Positions 47,372 through 60,096 of a DNA stretch of 64,000 bases are shown one piece after another. The DNA lies in NCBI GenBank assembly GCA_022393335.1, contig JAJEKB010020775.1, forward strand, positions 554,011-618,010, read 5' to 3'. A program made the position numbers and the translations under genes. Within the stretch, counting starts at the first letter, position 1; the number at the start of each line of letters is the position of its first letter. Source of the stretch: Macrotrachela quadricornifera (taxonomy: Eukaryota > Rotifera > Eurotatoria > Philodinida > Philodinidae). The notes under the pieces were generated by a model. It was not told where the DNA came from. It saw nothing but the letters and a program-made list of their open reading frames with translations, and ran no database searches.

Positions 47372-48892
47372 AGAAAATTGATTACCAATAACAAAAAATT
47401 TTTTTTTTCACTTGACCTATATCTCATTTTAAATTTGAATTAATTTCTATGTGAACTCATTACATCATATTAAAGTATAATAAAATAAAATAAAATATAA
47501 ATATTGCATGTTAACGGAAATTACTAATTGAAATAAAATAATAATTATTTTTTACGTTACTTGATAACATAGTCACGCAAATTTAAATGAAGTTAGTTTT
47601 ATATACATGAATGACAGGAGTAAAAAATATAAATATCATTATTAATAATGTTAACTAAATCTACAATATAAATGAAAATTCATTGAGAAAAGTACAAATA
47701 TGTTCTAAGTATTCATGCTTCAATGATATCAACAAATAATATCGTGAACAAAACAATGGTCTTATCAATATTTGCCCGTTTTTTTGTTTCACTACTATAT
47801 GAGTATATAGGACATATAAATAAAAAAAGTTTTTTCTCAAAAAAATTTCAAGACTTCTGTCACTTCTACTAGAAAACTAAGCGATCTTTTGAATAACTAA
47901 AAAATCTTTCCTTTTTTTTTTATTTTCTCACGAGCACATTCAAAACTTCTCTGTCCAGATCCATCGAATATATTTAAATTTTGTTTTTGTTTGAAAGAGC
48001 TTGCCATATGTCCATGTAATAGTATACCTCAATAGCGAGAGTTGACTCAATTAATTGACTGAATCTAATATAATCATTGTGCAGAGCGATGTTCACAGCA
48101 CATAGAAATAGATCTTTTATCTGTATGTTTTTATTGTTTTTTCAAAAAATAACTGGTGCAAAGCCGATGCTGTTTGAAAACGACAATAGTCAAAGTTTAA
48201 TATAGATTTCCATTTTTGAATTTTTGATATAAATAAATATACCTTTTTCGAAATCTCTCACATAAAATAAAGACACTTTCAATAGCTTATAGAAATATGA
48301 CCAGGATACGATGTTTCGTCGCTTCTTCGAAAAATTTTATTTATGCTTGGAAAGATACTACATTAGTGATGATAATTCCATCACAAAGCTTCTATGTAGT
48401 TTCTTTTTAGTCAAGAATAAACTATTTTTTATTTCAACAAGTGGTGCATTAAATACGGCTTTTTTATGCGCTATTCAATGACCTAAATAGCAATCTCTAT
48501 ACACATACTAAGTGGTAAAAGGTGGCGTGACAGAATCACTATCTGATGGCTAGATTTCCATCATAAAATATCAACACATCGATTATCATATAAATTGTTG
48601 TTTCAAACAGATATTTATCGAAAGACAAGCGATTTAACAAGTCATATCGGTTAAGTGGAGAGCATATCCACAATTATTTTAGTTATTTCTAACCATCATT
48701 TTGATGATATACTTTTTGTATGCTAAAGATTATAGTAATATCATTCTTATGATGAATGTTTCTTAATTTTTTAACTCAACGTTCGGTAGCATCATTTATA
48801 TGCAACTTTTTCTTATTACATTTTCATTTTTCTCTTATTTAATGTTATACTACAAGTAAAGCTTGTGCTTGCGACTCGCTTCACTTTTCTTG
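47372..48892. other. Intergenic
   Basis: No gene seen; AT-rich. Confidence 0.45.
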
Positions 48893-49159
48893 TTAACCCT
48901 TTCGGAATCGGCTTGTTTTGAGAACAAAATCTTGTAGCACTCCGTTCTTTTTTCTCGCTTGACTGTATGCCTGTCGATGTAACAGCGTTTTTTGAACATT
49001 ATTTCTTGGAATAAAAGCGATGAAATGACGAGCAGTAAGGCGTAGTGGATAATCGGTTGATGATCTTCCTCTCATCAGTGACCGCTTTGATCCGTATTCT
49101 TCAATTAGTTCTTGAGCAAGTTGAAGACCAAACCAGAGACCGTCACAGGGCATTTTTTT

Positions 49160-49272
49160 TTGCCCTGCCCTGCCCTTTGCCCTGCTCGGTCTTGCCCTGC
49201 CCTGCCCTGAAATTTTTTCAGGGCAAAATTTTCCGCCCTGCCCTGCCCTCAGGGCAGGGCAGGGCAGGGCGT
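49160..49272. repeat. Left sub-terminal GCCCTG array, palindromic
   Basis: About a dozen GCCCT units on the plus strand, then CAGGGC units in reverse, around the hinge CCTGAAATTTTTTCAGG. It is strikingly GC-rich in an AT-rich window and can form hairpins. Most likely transposase-binding sites of the hAT element. Confidence 0.8.
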
Positions 49273-50595
49273 TTCATTTGATTTCGCTAATTAATAGAAT
49301 TGCTGATATATTAAAACTATATAGCCATTTTCAGGTTAACACACGTATATGTTATTTATATTAATTCGAAAAAAATGTTATACACAAACTGGGATCATCA
49401 TAGAAAAAGTCTAGTATATTTAAGCATAAAAAACAATCCAAATCATCACAGGAGGAAAATGCAAGTATTAGAAAAAAAATATTGAAATAGTAAATAGACA
49501 TAGTAAGTTGTTTTGTTATATGAACGCGCATTATTCGACATATTCCCTTCCTGTTTTTATCCATCCTTTTCTATATGAATGTAGACTAAATTGCATTCAA
49601 TAAAATCATAAAAAATGACACAATCACATCCGTTAAAAAACGTCCTAATCGAACTATTTTATTCAAGCGCTTGCTAAGACTTGAGTTCAACATGTGTCCA
49701 TACTGAATGCCTCTCGACCTACAGACAAGCACTTGAACGCTTGCGTGGGTCATGCGTCTAGATCAAGACAGTCATGTGCTGAACTTATGGCGACCAGAGC
49801 AAGGAATAGCTTAGAAACGATCAATTCGAATAAAATAACCACGACTTTTCTACCCCGAGATTAAATGAAGATCCTTGGTGTTTACAATATTAAAATTGGA
49901 CTACTGCTTTGGATTGTCTCTCCACTGTCTTTCTTATAGTATTTATTTTTTCAAACTATCAGTTTTTACTGATAATCGATCATTGTGAACGTTAAATTAA
50001 CGAAAAAAAGAAAGAACAGAAGCTAGTTCGCAATGATATCAACTAGTTTATATTTATTAACTTAACATGCTTGGGTATAGATGTGAGAATGGATGTGTAG
50101 TCGTCTATCAGTAAATTGACTCTAATTCATTCAAAACTTGATGAAAAAAGCAATCACTACATACCGTTCGATGCGCCTCGAAAAGCTCTACAATGTAGTA
50201 ACTTTGTTTTTTCATGTCTGAATAGATTACCTTATACGAGAAGGTCTGTTAAACGCCGTGGTCATGGCTTTTGTTGCACTCTAAGTGCTTGGTCGATCAA
50301 GAAACACAAACGCTTGAACAAGAACTCAACTTCATGAATAAGAACAATAAGCGATGAAACAAGAAGCACAAACACTTCAGTTTTTTTAGTGGTCTCCAGT
50401 CTTTACTCATGATGTGTCCAGAGCGCATGACACTCAGTCTTAAGAAACCCAAAAATGTCATGCACTTGCTAAAAGAAGTTCGGCTAGGGCCACTTATCTT
50501 GACCAACTGATAACCATATCTATTACAAATGATCATGATATCACTGTTAATAGGTCAAAAACCTCGAAAATAGTGCTTACTGCAGAAAATAGTAA

Positions 50596-50690
50596 TCAGG
50601 GCATCAGGGCAAAAACTTCTGCCCTGCCCTGCCCTATAAAATCGCACAGGGCAGGGCAGGGCAGGGCATCAGGGCAGCCCTGCCCTGTGA
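50596..50690. repeat. Right sub-terminal GCCCTG array, palindromic
   Basis: Runs of AGGGCA and GCCCTGCCCT on both strands around TATAAAATCGCA, matching the array at the other end of the element in inverted arrangement. Confidence 0.8.
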
Positions 50691-50760
50691 CGGTCTCTGG
50701 ACCAAACTCTAAAAGTTCGAGACTTTTCTCGTTTTTCATTTTGAGCATGGCATAAGAGGT

Positions 50761-52884
50761 CTGCACATAGAATAGATATTATTGAAGAAAAGATCTGACA
50801 AATATTACATACGTATGATATTGTTCATTTTTGTGTTAATATCATAAGTACACTACAAAAACCACACTTAATTAGACTAATCGATGTGTCAATCCATGAG
50901 AATCAAAACTATAACAGTATAATGAAAACTATTCAGTACAATAGGTATGAAATACATTCACTATCTATTTTAGATGTATTTCTGTATTATGTATGAATCC
51001 AAGTGTGACACTTCAGTCATATTTTACTTTAGGGTACTAAAATTGATATTTGTATGAGGCTAACATGAATCAATCTGACTTAATAGTTTAGATAGCTCAC
51101 TCTATAATCACAAGTAGCGTGAATCGAAAAAGATTTGCTGACCTTTTTTTAAAAGGAAGAAGATCTATCATGGTATGATTGAGAAGAAAATTCATTTCGA
51201 AGTCCTTGATTTTTTGTAAAGATGACCTATTTTGATTCAAAAGAATCTTGATTTTTACCTATTTCTAGTTTTTCCACCAAACATTTGCCAGTTATTGTTT
51301 TCATGCTCATAATATCGAAACTATTGCTCTGTTATTTAAACAAGAATCATGCCAAAATGAGATTTTCGTAATAGCATTGCATTTATCCTGCTCAGTATGT
51401 AATAATTTTGAGAAAAAAATATAGCATCGAAACTACTATCAAAAATCAACTACTGTTCGGTAGTTGTTTAGTGATATTTCATGAATGGTTCATTGAAGTT
51501 TAAGGCCTATCTTCTCCTACTCTTTAAATAAATTTTCGTCAGAAAAAACAAAATTGAGATAAATACATGGTAAAGTACTCTGTTGTCTGGTCATCCATAA
51601 ACGATAAAATTTTTTTCTTTATATGTTAATTTTTACAAAAATTTTTCAAGATTTCTGTCTTTCTCCATTCAAAAAATCAATTTGGTTCTTTCTCAGAATA
51701 TAGATTTGATAGAGTATCTCCAATGTCATTCTGTCTCAGTATAATATAATGTCAAATATGTTTTTTATTTGAAAGCTCGTGTTTAGGGTCAGCCTACCCC
51801 ATGGCTCGTCCCTTAAAATAAACCGTTTTGTTATTATATAAGAAGCCATCTCTATGGAAAAAGCACCATTTTCTTAGAATTTTTTCAGTCATTCAACTTG
51901 TCACCCCTTCTCTTCGCTTAAAAAGTAAGAATTAAAAAAAATGACTACGAGATAGCCTAGCTCTAGAGACAAGCTTTTAAACAGAAAAATAAATAAATAT
52001 ATATATAATGAGGGTCTGTAGAGATATTTTGGAGATGAGATGAACTATTTTTTGACCCTTATTTGCTTCATATATCTGTCAAACATCAGAATATCGAGTT
52101 GGAAATTTTACTACAGCCTCCTCATGTCAATGTCAACAAACCCTGAAAACTTCATCTTTGTAGCATGTACCTGAGCTGAGATTGATTTTTAAGGGGGGAA
52201 AGGGTACCCTTAAAACAAGATCTTTTCGTAACGCTATCATAACAATATTGATCAAATATTATTTTGAGAATAGTTTCATCTAGATAAAAGGGAAAAAACT
52301 TTTGCGGTTTTACACGAAAAAATTATACAGGGCAATTGAAGCAACATTTGATAGTGGAGGTTGGAATTTCATATGATAATACATAAATAGGTTCAAAGAT
52401 AAAATATATCGTAATGTAGAAAACTGTAATTAATACTTAGCATATACCTTTTACAGATATAAAGAAACGATCTTCAAAATAATAAAGTTTATTTTCTAAC
52501 ATTTTGTGAGTTACTCTACAATGTGATATAAACATTTATTTTAAATTTTGAAATACTTAATATGTCTTAAGTGCCGCATTACATAGAAAAATCGATATAT
52601 AGATAATTAGATACACTTACAATGAAAATTAACAATAGGATATGATGGAATTGTTTTTATGCATGTTAAACACAAGCTATCTTACTTATATATATTCATT
52701 GAAATTATTTTGCTTTTTCCAAGTAATGTTTATCTATGTGAATCAATCAACCGTGCTATTTCATACACATGTGGATGAAATAGATATGGATGCATATTTT
52801 TCATCACAATACACTAGACAGTTTTGTGTTTTCTTTCGATTCTTTACTCGATGGTAGAAAAAAAAAACCAAATACGTATACGGA
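50761..52884. other. Intergenic
   Basis: No gene seen on either strand. Confidence 0.45.
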
Positions 52885-52960
52885 GTGAATCATAATAACA
52901 CGGCGATAAAAAATTTAAATATATCTACTCTGATTCAATCAAATGGGCTGATTTTATGAT
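52885..52960. repeat. Fragment of palindrome family A
   Basis: AATAACACGGCGATAAAAAA followed by a GGGCTGATTTTATG word matches the outer part of the family A copy at 56340-56420 (AATAACACGGTGATAAGAAA ... GAGCTGATTAATTTG). A single end fragment. Confidence 0.55.
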
Positions 52961-55450
52961 TGATAATAGAATTTTATTCAAAATTTCTTTGCATACGAAT
53001 AACATCAGCAAATGCTTCTATTCAATGTTATTAGTGACCTCATTAAAGAAATTTGACTTGTTATTAAGTAAGAAAAATACGTGTGAAACATTTCACAGAT
53101 AATCGTTAGTTGTCATTTAAGAGAAAAACAAAAAGAAATCAAAACAAAATTTATAAATAGTACAATATTGATGCAAATGAAGTAAATTTTCAGAATTAGC
53201 TTGTCCAAAATGCTAAAATTCATGTCTGAGAAACAAAACCCAGAATTAAAATCCTTTAAGTATCAAACCAAAAAGTTTGTTATAAAAATTGATGTTACAT
53301 TTTGAAAAATTCAAAATAGTGTAATCGCTGCTTTTAAACTAACTACTTCTGAGAAGAAAGCTAAGAAATAGATTGCAAACATTTTTACTCACTTCGAATT
53401 CATATTGTCCGTGCTCAATAACGATCAGTGAAGTTTTATTAAAAACGATGATTTATTAATTTATCATTATTTAATACCTACCAATATTGAAAAACTAACT
53501 CGAGGTTTCTATTCTTCATAGTCAATTGTCTTTGGTGGAGTTTCACTGGACATAGCTTATATTATAATTATTTGGCAAACCAACTCAATTTTCATTTATT
53601 GATATCTGACCATCTTGCATCGAACTTCTTAGGAAAAAAAAGTAAAACTAATTACTAATTTTTTGGTCACTTATTATTAACCACAAATTTGACTCTAGAT
53701 GCGTATTCTTTCCTTCCATTATCCTTCATATAGTTTTCAACTAGAATATTACAAGCTTTTGATATTAATCTAGCTAACAACGTTTTCAGATTGACTCGAA
53801 TACAGAAAGATTCGGAGTAACTAACTACAAACTTATTTTATGTTATATGATCTCTCCTCTAATTCACGAGACAAATCGTTATATCGCAAAAGAAGCCTTT
53901 TTTACCAAAAAAAAACTATTCAAAAATTTTATAAAACGAATAACATTATACGATTTCCCGACCCTGAGAGCCTTTCGGCCAAACTTTATAAAAAAAATCA
54001 TTATTTTCTTAAAAAAAACCTCTTTTAGTAGGAAAAATTATATCAAAAAATTCAAAAACTAATGGTACCATTCGATTCTCCGACTCCGATGACTTCTGAT
54101 CTGACACAAACAAACACACAAATGTATAAATGGTAGCTGTTGACTCCATATGAAGAAAAATAAATGTTAAGCGAATATTTCTTTTTTAAACGATTCGTTT
54201 TAGTCTTCACAAAGATAATAACAGTAGCAGAACGAGGAAAAAAGTATCATGATCAATTAAAAAAAAAATAATACAATACAACCTAAGTGCCTTGAATTCA
54301 AACGTTTTGTTTACGTGATGACTTTATTTCGGTCACTTAGTTCTTTATGTAAGAAACAAACTGTTGCTAAAGTTGTGACGAAAGTTTTACGTGTATTGTA
54401 AAATATGTTCAGTATTTTTACAAAAAGGGTTCGATTTTTTAGCAAACACATGGAAAACATGATTTTGTTACTATTCAATAAAATAGAATTCGTATTTAGT
54501 ATCAAAAACAATATTTATTATGCAAAATAAGAAAAATTTATAAGTATCATTCGGGTATAAACAAATACTTTTTACTACAGAACATATGTTGAGATTTGAA
54601 ATATAGAGTAATACCATTTCTTCGGTATGAAGAAAATGAAATTCTAAAAAAATGAATTCTTTTATCTGTTTTTTATTTACCTCTGTCACAAATAGCCATT
54701 ATATTTCAATTTTTTTGCGGGTTATATTGCTTTAGGTATATCAATTAGCTGGCCATCATTTCTTGAACTTCGATCAGTACATACCTTATACAAGCGTACA
54801 TTACTCTATAGAATGTGTGTTTGTGTCATCCATGAAAATGTCAATCTGTTATTGAAAGTTCTATCAAAAAAAATACATAGCTTAAAAAAAAGAATTTAAA
54901 TGAATTTTTTTATCAAAATTAGTGTTTAATGAAAATCAAAAACTTTGTATGACGTCATGTTGTTATAATTGTAATAACAATTTTGACCAATATTTTGTAA
55001 AGAAGATGATCGATAGAAAAAAACCAATTACTTGGTATGAATGGATAAGCAATGCTGAACATGTAGTGTAGGTAGTCTCTAACATATTTTTATCCTATTC
55101 TCATTAAAAACTTTTTTTTTCTGCGAACGATTTTATAAAAATAAAACTAATATATGTATTATCTTGGCTTTATTTTCGTTATTCAAGTTTCTATATCACA
55201 ATGAGTTAAACAACTAAAGTTCAAAACACCACAATAGCTTTCTCATGTATGTATTAGAAAGAAACAAAGTCGTTATTTTAAATACATTAAAGAAAATGTT
55301 AATGATAAAATGGTAATTTGCCAGATTGAGAATGCAAAGAGTTTTAGTACTGATAATCAAGACCAAATATAGTCTGTATATTGATCTAGAAAATATATAT
55401 CGATTTTTATTGTTTACATTTAATTTGACGGTAATGATGTCGGTGTTCAT
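52961..55450. other. Intergenic
   Basis: No supported gene. The overlapping frames near 53840-54060 are low-complexity Lys/Ile/Phe reads of AT-rich DNA. Confidence 0.45.
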
Positions 55451-55695
55451 TCTTTTGGATTAGTACCGAATTCTACAAAACATGATAAATATGCAGTTAT
55501 AGAATATTTAGAAATTCTTAATATAATGCTTGATGTATTGGATATTGACTTCAGTTTGAATTATTTTGCCTCTTCTCATGGGAAGACCATCGCTGATAAT
55601 GTTGATGAAACATTAGAAAGATCAGTTTGGTTCAAAATTATAACTAGACAATGATGTTCATCTACTGAAGATTTTGCGATGAAATGCCGTCAAAA
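55451..55695 (+). pseudogene. Fragment of a transposon-encoded protein
   Basis: The plus-strand frame from about 55458 gives LVPNSTKHDKYAVIEYLE, then LNYFASSHGKTIADNV, then LERSVWFKI, then a stop and CSSTEDFAMKC. The SSHGKxxxDxxxxTLxRxVW pattern with a following Asp-Phe motif matches the C-terminal part of the transposase-like family also seen at 15.3 kb (SGHRKGVADGI). Only this short part remains and it contains a stop, so it is a relic. Confidence 0.4.
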
Positions 55696-56334
55696 AACAA
55701 AAAAAAATATCTATAATATTTGCACAACAGGTGTAATTTTTAGATTTTAACTTTTTTAATGTTACACATATTTTATACTTGTAAACTAGAAGTTTTGTAT
55801 TATTTGTAATATACTATTTATATAACTTGTTGAAAAAATATCGTCATTTCTCAAATTGGATTCCATCACATCATCATATTCTGCGCAGAAAATTAACGAT
55901 GTATATTTTGCAATTTTTTTAATCTTCTTATATAGCTAGTCCTCTGAATGACAATTTTTTTAATGAAAATGTTGCCATTACACTTACAGTCATCCTAAGT
56001 TTTTAACTCTTATTCTATTTCATTTGGTTGAGATATTCCAGTGGCATGAAGATAAAACGTGATTCTGTTACGCTTGGACAAGCCCACGCATAAGTTTTGC
56101 TTTTCATGTTCACATAGAAAATTAGTTAAGTTTTGATGATAGAAATAGAAGCTAAATATCAAAATTTAACAAAATGAATATCGTTGAACTGTTCCCTGTT
56201 TAATAAGAATAAACAACGTTTTCTATCAGGTTCAATATTCGAATCATTATTCAAGACCTACGTTGATTTATGTGCTTCTGAATTTCCACACGTTCAAGTA
56301 ACGAAAAAAAACTTTTCTTAAATTTTAATGCAAA
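55696..56334. other. Intergenic
   Basis: No gene seen. Confidence 0.45.
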
Positions 56335-57238
56335 GCGAACCATAAATAACACGGTGATAAGAAATTAAAATATCTTCATCGTAGCTTAAGGACATGAGCT
56401 GATTAATTTGTTAATTATGGAGCCATGTTCAAAGTTTATATTCATAAAGACATGCTTAATGAGATCCTTTGTTAAGTATCACTAATGATCTCAACAAAAA
56501 AAAAATTACTTTTTTCACGGATAGAAAAAGAGCAGTTCAAACGCCATGCAACGGAGAAAAAATTGAATATCTCTGTTATAACTCAAGCAAACGAATTGAT
56601 TTTTTTTTCAATAATAGAGGTATGTTTGCACTTTAAATTTATACAGACAAGATTAGAAAAAATCTTTGTTAAGTAATACTAATGTTCCCACAAAAAAATT
56701 TCACTTTCTCACAAATAGAAAAAGAAAACAATATACTTACGAAAGGATCTCTCTAGACATATCTTTATGTATATATATATATAGCTTGAACATGGCCCTA
56801 CCATTGATCAAAATATCAGCTCGTTTGCTCAAGCCAAAATGGAGATATTCAATTTTTTTTTCTCGGTTGTGAGGCTTTTTTGGGTCATCCTGACAAGTCA
56901 GACTGTCGAAGAAGGACTCAGTATCTCTATTACGACTCGAGTAAACGAGCTAACATCTTTATCAATGATAGAACCAGATTCAAGCTTTATACACATAAAG
57001 ACATGTCTAGAGAGATCCTTTCTTAAGTGTATTGTTTTCTTTTTCAATCCATGAAAAAATAAATTTTTTTTGTTGAGATCACTAGTGATACTTAACAAAG
57101 GATCTCGTTAAGCATGTCTTTATGGATATAAACTTTGAACATGTCTCTGTCATTGACCAAAATATCAGCTCGTTTGCTCGAGCCAAAATGGAGATATTTT
57201 AATTTCTTATCGCCGTATTATTTATAGCCCACCCTGTA
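56335..57238. mobile_element. Composite palindromic repeat, family A, copy 2
   Basis: The right end reads AGCCCACCCTGTA (reverse complement TACAGGGTGGGCT), the same terminus as copy 1 at 3679. Inside, the arm unit (AGCTGAT...AGAGCCATG...AAAGACATG...AGATCCTTTGTTAAGTAT) occurs about five times in alternating orientation: near 56403-56490, 56595-56690, 56740-56860 inverted, 56910-57030, and 57085-57236 inverted. The outer left part at 56340-56385 is the reverse complement of 57183-57227. No coding frame. It looks like a nested or head-to-head amplified foldback element. Confidence 0.7.
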
Positions 57239-59075
57239 TCATTTTAGCAAAGATACGTCTCTTTGAAATCATATTTACATTTTCGTTCAGAGGCAACTTT
57301 CTTTGTTAACTGTCTATCTGTACCACCTAGCTATCTAGGTATATCATCATACATTCAATCGCATTTTGTACAATAATGCAACTTACCGTGTTAACCAATG
57401 TAAGCCATTCATTTTTTTTCCAAATGCATTCAGGAAAGATGCTGATGGAAGTGTTTAACCATGTTTTAATACAAAAACGCATCTAGATGCATCTCATTGC
57501 ATTTGGCGATTACATGGATGTTTCATAATGAAATTGCACTAAAAAAACAAACGATGACACTAAAGATGTATCAGAGATAAAATGTCATTTATAAATTATG
57601 AAAACTAGTGCATTTATGCGTCTATTTCGTTTCTTTTGTATCCATTTCATCTGAGGATAAAACAATTAAAGTTACCTGGAGATAAAAATAATATATATTT
57701 TACACACATGTTAATTAAGTGTACTTTCATCGATATAGTTAAATATAACTACCTAAATGTTCACCATTTTCAATTCTATTTATCAGATATACACTCTTTG
57801 ACCTGATGCGATCATCTAGGATCCATATGGATCCTAATTAGTTCCAGTTTTAAGTTACACGCATACAACGTTAAATTGAATCATGTTTCTCTAGATATGC
57901 TCTAATGAAATGTAGTAGAGTACCTTGTTGACGTCAGTGATTTATGTAATAAATTATCTCAAAATATATATGAATCCTTGTTGTCCACCGGAAGTCCGTC
58001 CAGATTTTAGTATAATTTAATTTAATTCCTTGCATTCGTAGCTTTAACTCCAAACTTGTCTTCTGAGATATGTGTTAGATGATTTCTGTTTGTCATTCTT
58101 GCAGTTAATTTTTCTTCAGAACTGTTATAGATCCATATTAAAACAACGATAGTTTTTTTATTTATAATGGGTGATGCAAACGTTTTTACACCAATGTCGC
58201 TCTATTTTTAATCAGTTAGAACATGTTTCAGAAAAATTGAACGACACTAAAACATAGTTTGTAAACGAAAAATCAGTGCAGTTCTCTTTTATTATTTCCT
58301 ATTTATTACATTGGATTTTATCAAGCCATTTTTTATCAGATTCTCTAACTAATCATCACGACGAATAGGGCGGAACATATTATAACATGAAAGTTTTCAT
58401 CAGCTGATTATCATTTTCACATTCAATTTTTGCAATATTTTATCGGTCATTGATTTTTAATTTTTCCACAATGTGAGTAGTTACTCTCGATTTTTCTGAA
58501 ACATATTCTAATTGGTTAAGAGTAGAGCGATCTTTGTACAAGGACTTTTGCATCATCCATTAAATTATTTTTCTTTTATAAGCCTGAAATCTGTGTAGAT
58601 CTCAGATAGGCAACAAAGGTTAAAAAGACATACAATTAATTATTTCTCAAACAATTATTCATATACATATGAGGTGAAAATAACAATAATATATTCTAAT
58701 AATAGTAATGAAATTATTTACAGTAAAAAAGATTTCACATTTGCTCGGCATTGAGAATATATAATCTAGTCTATTTAAGTGCAGTGTGTCGTAAAGCAAT
58801 TGATTTAAAACAATGAAATATATGCTTTTAAATGAACGTAAACATTATTTTATTTGTGGTCGATGATAATAACAGTAAAAAAAATTAAATACCTGATTAA
58901 ATTTGTATATATAACATTGAAAAAAACATGAAATGATAATCATTTCCTTGAAATTTAAAAGATATATTATTTATTTTTTATTTTTATTATTATATTAGAA
59001 ACTTTTCCTTGACATATCCATAATTTTTATTATCAAATAAAAAAAAATAAGAACGAATTAACTACATAAATTAAA
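57239..59075. other. Intergenic, upstream of the GPCR gene
   Basis: No gene seen. The last 200 bp are very AT-rich and probably include the promoter and 5' untranslated region of the receptor gene. Confidence 0.45.
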
Positions 59076-60096
59076 ATGTCTACATCGTTATCTTTAATTG
59101 GAAAACAAATATCTGTTTATTGTGGAATACCAGTTTTTATTGCTGGAGTATTAGGAGGACTTTTAAATACTATTGTATTTCTTAGTCTACAAACATTTCG
59201 ACAAAGTTCGTGTGCATTTTATTTAACTATTATGTCAATTTTTAATGTTGGTCAATTATTTGCTGGACTTCTTTCACGTATTATGATAAATGCTTCTGGC
59301 ATTGATGGAACAGAGACATCATTATTTTATTGTAAATTTCGATCCAGTTTTCTTCAATTATGTGGTGGAATTTCATTAACATGTTTATGTTTGGCTACTA
59401 TTGATCAATATTGTACTACTTGTACTCGTCCACGTTGGCAACAATGGTGGAATATTAAACATGCTCAATATTTAGTTATTATAACTATTATCATTTGGAG
59501 TTTACATGGAATTCCATTTATAGTATTTTATGATCATATTTTATCACCAACTACGAATAAAACTACTTGCTCTAGTAAAAATTCAAATTTTTCTCAATAT
59601 AACATTTATGTTGTTCTTATAATTTCGGGTATTGTACCCGTTATTATTGCATTTATCTTTGGATGTTTAGCTTATTATAATATAACACAATTAGCTTATC
59701 GCACAATACCACTTGTTCGACGTGAATTAGATAAACAATTAAGTAATATGGTATTAGTACAAGTTTTGGTTAATATTTTTACTCTCTTACCATTTAATAT
59801 TGTTAATATGTTTTTAACAAATATAATTATTATTAATGATTCAATTGTTCGAACAAATTTTCAATTTGCTTCAAATATTACACTTATTATTTATTATGCA
59901 TATTTTGCAGTAAGTTTCAAATGATCGATATAGAAATTTTTTTAATTTAATTCTATTATTTTAGAGTCCATTTTATATCTATATTTGTGCATCAGAACGT
60001 TTTCGTAAACAATTAATTCATGTATTATTTAAACTTCATTACGATCGATGGAGACAACTAAGAATATTCAATAATCAACTAGCACCAGAGACATAA
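59076..60096 (+). CDS. Rhodopsin-like GPCR with an intron in helix 7 (paralogue of the 46.4-kb gene)
   Basis: Exons 59076-59909 and 59965-60096, phase 0, separated by a 55-bp intron (GCA|GTAAGT ... TTTTAG|AGT), give 321 residues. C86 and the DQY motif at 110-112 sit at the same positions as in the 46.4-kb receptor. The block GGLLNTIVFLSL and the region after it (TFRQSSCAFYLTIMSIFN) are shared almost without change, as is VPLVRRELxKQL-like loop 3. The second exons are both exactly 132 bp and begin SPFY. The copies differ most in extracellular loop 2 and helix 7, where a ligand would be read. Seven hydrophobic helices, no signal peptide, plasma membrane. Ligand unknown. Confidence 0.85.

Larger units (their letters stand above)
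49134..50699. mobile_element. Non-autonomous hAT element (1566 bp) with 19-bp TIRs and 8-bp TSD
   Basis: The ends are perfect inverted repeats: CAGAGACCGTCACAGGGCA at 49134-49152 and its reverse complement at 50681-50699. The element is flanked by the direct repeat GACCAAAC at 49126-49133 and 50700-50707. An 8-bp target duplication and CAG-starting termini are hallmarks of hAT transposons. Inside each end are arrays of GCCCTG/CAGGGC, matching the sub-terminal transposase-binding repeats known in hAT elements. The interior has no long frame resembling a transposase, so it must have been moved by a helper in trans. Intact termini and matching duplications suggest a fairly recent insertion. Confidence 0.9.
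48893..50760 (-). pseudogene. Unidentified reading frame split by a hAT element
   Basis: On the minus strand, the frame SYAMLKMKNEKSLELLEFG (50755-50700) stops at the hAT element and resumes beyond it as LQLAQELIEEYGSKRSL, then YPLRLTARHFIAFIP, ending at 48893. Taking out the element and one 8-bp repeat joins the two halves in the same frame. TATGTGCAG just upstream of the first half is a possible splice acceptor. The E/L-rich helix followed by RLxxRHFxxxIP faintly recalls the C-terminal part of piggyBac-type transposases, but this is weak. Only the 3' exon is visible, so length and function are unknown. Confidence 0.45.

Noticed and set aside
49045..50755. Short frames inside the hAT element and its GCCCTG arrays
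   Set aside because: They read the repeat arrays or non-coding interior and match no transposase.
53840..54062. Two overlapping Lys/Phe/Ile-rich frames
   Set aside because: Both are low-complexity reads of AT-rich DNA and cannot both be coding; no homology seen.
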